Assembly (NCBI RefSeq): GCF_003590095.1
Contig: NC_039481.1
Location: forward strand, 13,981,895 to 14,045,894
Length of the DNA stretch: 64,000 nucleotides
Reading direction: 5' to 3'
From: Trichoplusia ni
Taxonomy: Eukaryota > Arthropoda > Insecta > Lepidoptera > Noctuidae
The notes beneath the pieces were generated by a model that saw only the letters and a list, made by a program, of their open reading frames with translations, searched no databases and was not told the origin of the DNA. Numbering within the stretch: position 1 is the first letter of the stretch; the number at the start of each line of letters is the position of its first letter. Shown piece after piece: positions 63,721 through 64,000 of the stretch. A program made the position numbers and the translations under genes.

Positions 63721-64000
63721 GTGAGTATAATCTTCATTTATTGTGTGTATATTCATATGTTCCAAATAGTTCAGAGTCACTCTTTTGAGGTGCTTTTCTT
63801 CTATTATACCCAAAAAAATATATTAAAATATTGTTGAGCTACAAACATTTTTTTGAGCTATTCGTATTGATACTGACTAAATCTGAACCGCCATGCTACG
63901 TCATCCGCGTTTTTGTGTCGGTGTATAGCAATGCGTTGCAATCCTTTAAACAGCGATCGCGGGCGTGGTGGTAGGCCTGCTGGTTGTTTTTTAACTCGTA
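63721..64000. other. Start of myopic intron 18
   Basis: It begins with the donor GTGAGTATAA after phase 2. No further exon is seen before the window ends. Confidence 0.7.

Noticed and set aside
1..64000. CRISPR arrays, bacterial operons, phage or endogenous virus genes
   Set aside because: No spaced direct repeats and no viral or prokaryotic gene content; everything recognised is eukaryotic.

Overview
The window is nuclear DNA of a lepidopteran insect, most likely a noctuid moth. It is AT-rich, its genes are split by short GT/AG introns, and it carries tRNA-derived SINEs, Helitron-like elements and MITEs of types I know from moth genomes. It also holds a nearly complete piggyBac of the IFP2 type first found in Trichoplusia ni. 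That suggests T. ni or a relative, but related moths carry near-identical piggyBacs, so the species is not proven.

Left half (1-34,128, minus strand): sparse DNA that appears to be mostly introns of one long gene, Patronin/CAMSAP, which protects microtubule minus ends. A diagnostic 32-residue exon lies at 16,507-16,602. The likely first coding exon is at 34,066-34,128 and a phase-compatible alternative first exon at 31,730-31,852. A TATA-bearing possible third promoter lies near 21.1 kb. The rest of the gene runs off the left edge or falls in the 1,000-N gap at 14,508-15,507.

Right half (35-64 kb): a dense block of housekeeping genes in alternating orientation. RSRC1 (+, SR-related splicing factor) converges on TIMM13 (-, small Tim chaperone). 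SNRNP25 (+, U11/U12 minor-spliceosome protein) diverges from TIMM13 and converges on a 21-exon gene of the minus strand (39,579-50,653). That gene encodes a 1,198-residue multi-zinc-finger nuclear protein that I assign to the MEP-1 family. It shares a 571-bp divergent promoter with myopic/PTPN23 (+, 51,225 to beyond the right edge), an ESCRT-associated BRO1 and tyrosine-phosphatase-like protein.

Most interesting points: (1) the MEP-1-like protein contains what looks like a domesticated Merlin/ISXO2 (IS1016-type) transposase core that has lost its first catalytic aspartate; (2) a 2,470-bp piggyBac with intact ends and TTAA duplications sits in an intron of the same gene, its transposase frame broken by four compensating one-base indels; (3) a perfect 225-bp tandem duplication covers a splice acceptor of myopic; (4) Patronin has several candidate first exons; (5) myopic encodes a long Pro-Val-Ala tripeptide array. 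Two splicing factors (RSRC1 and SNRNP25) lie within 4 kb of each other, which may be chance. No CRISPR, rRNA, functional tRNA or viral gene was seen.
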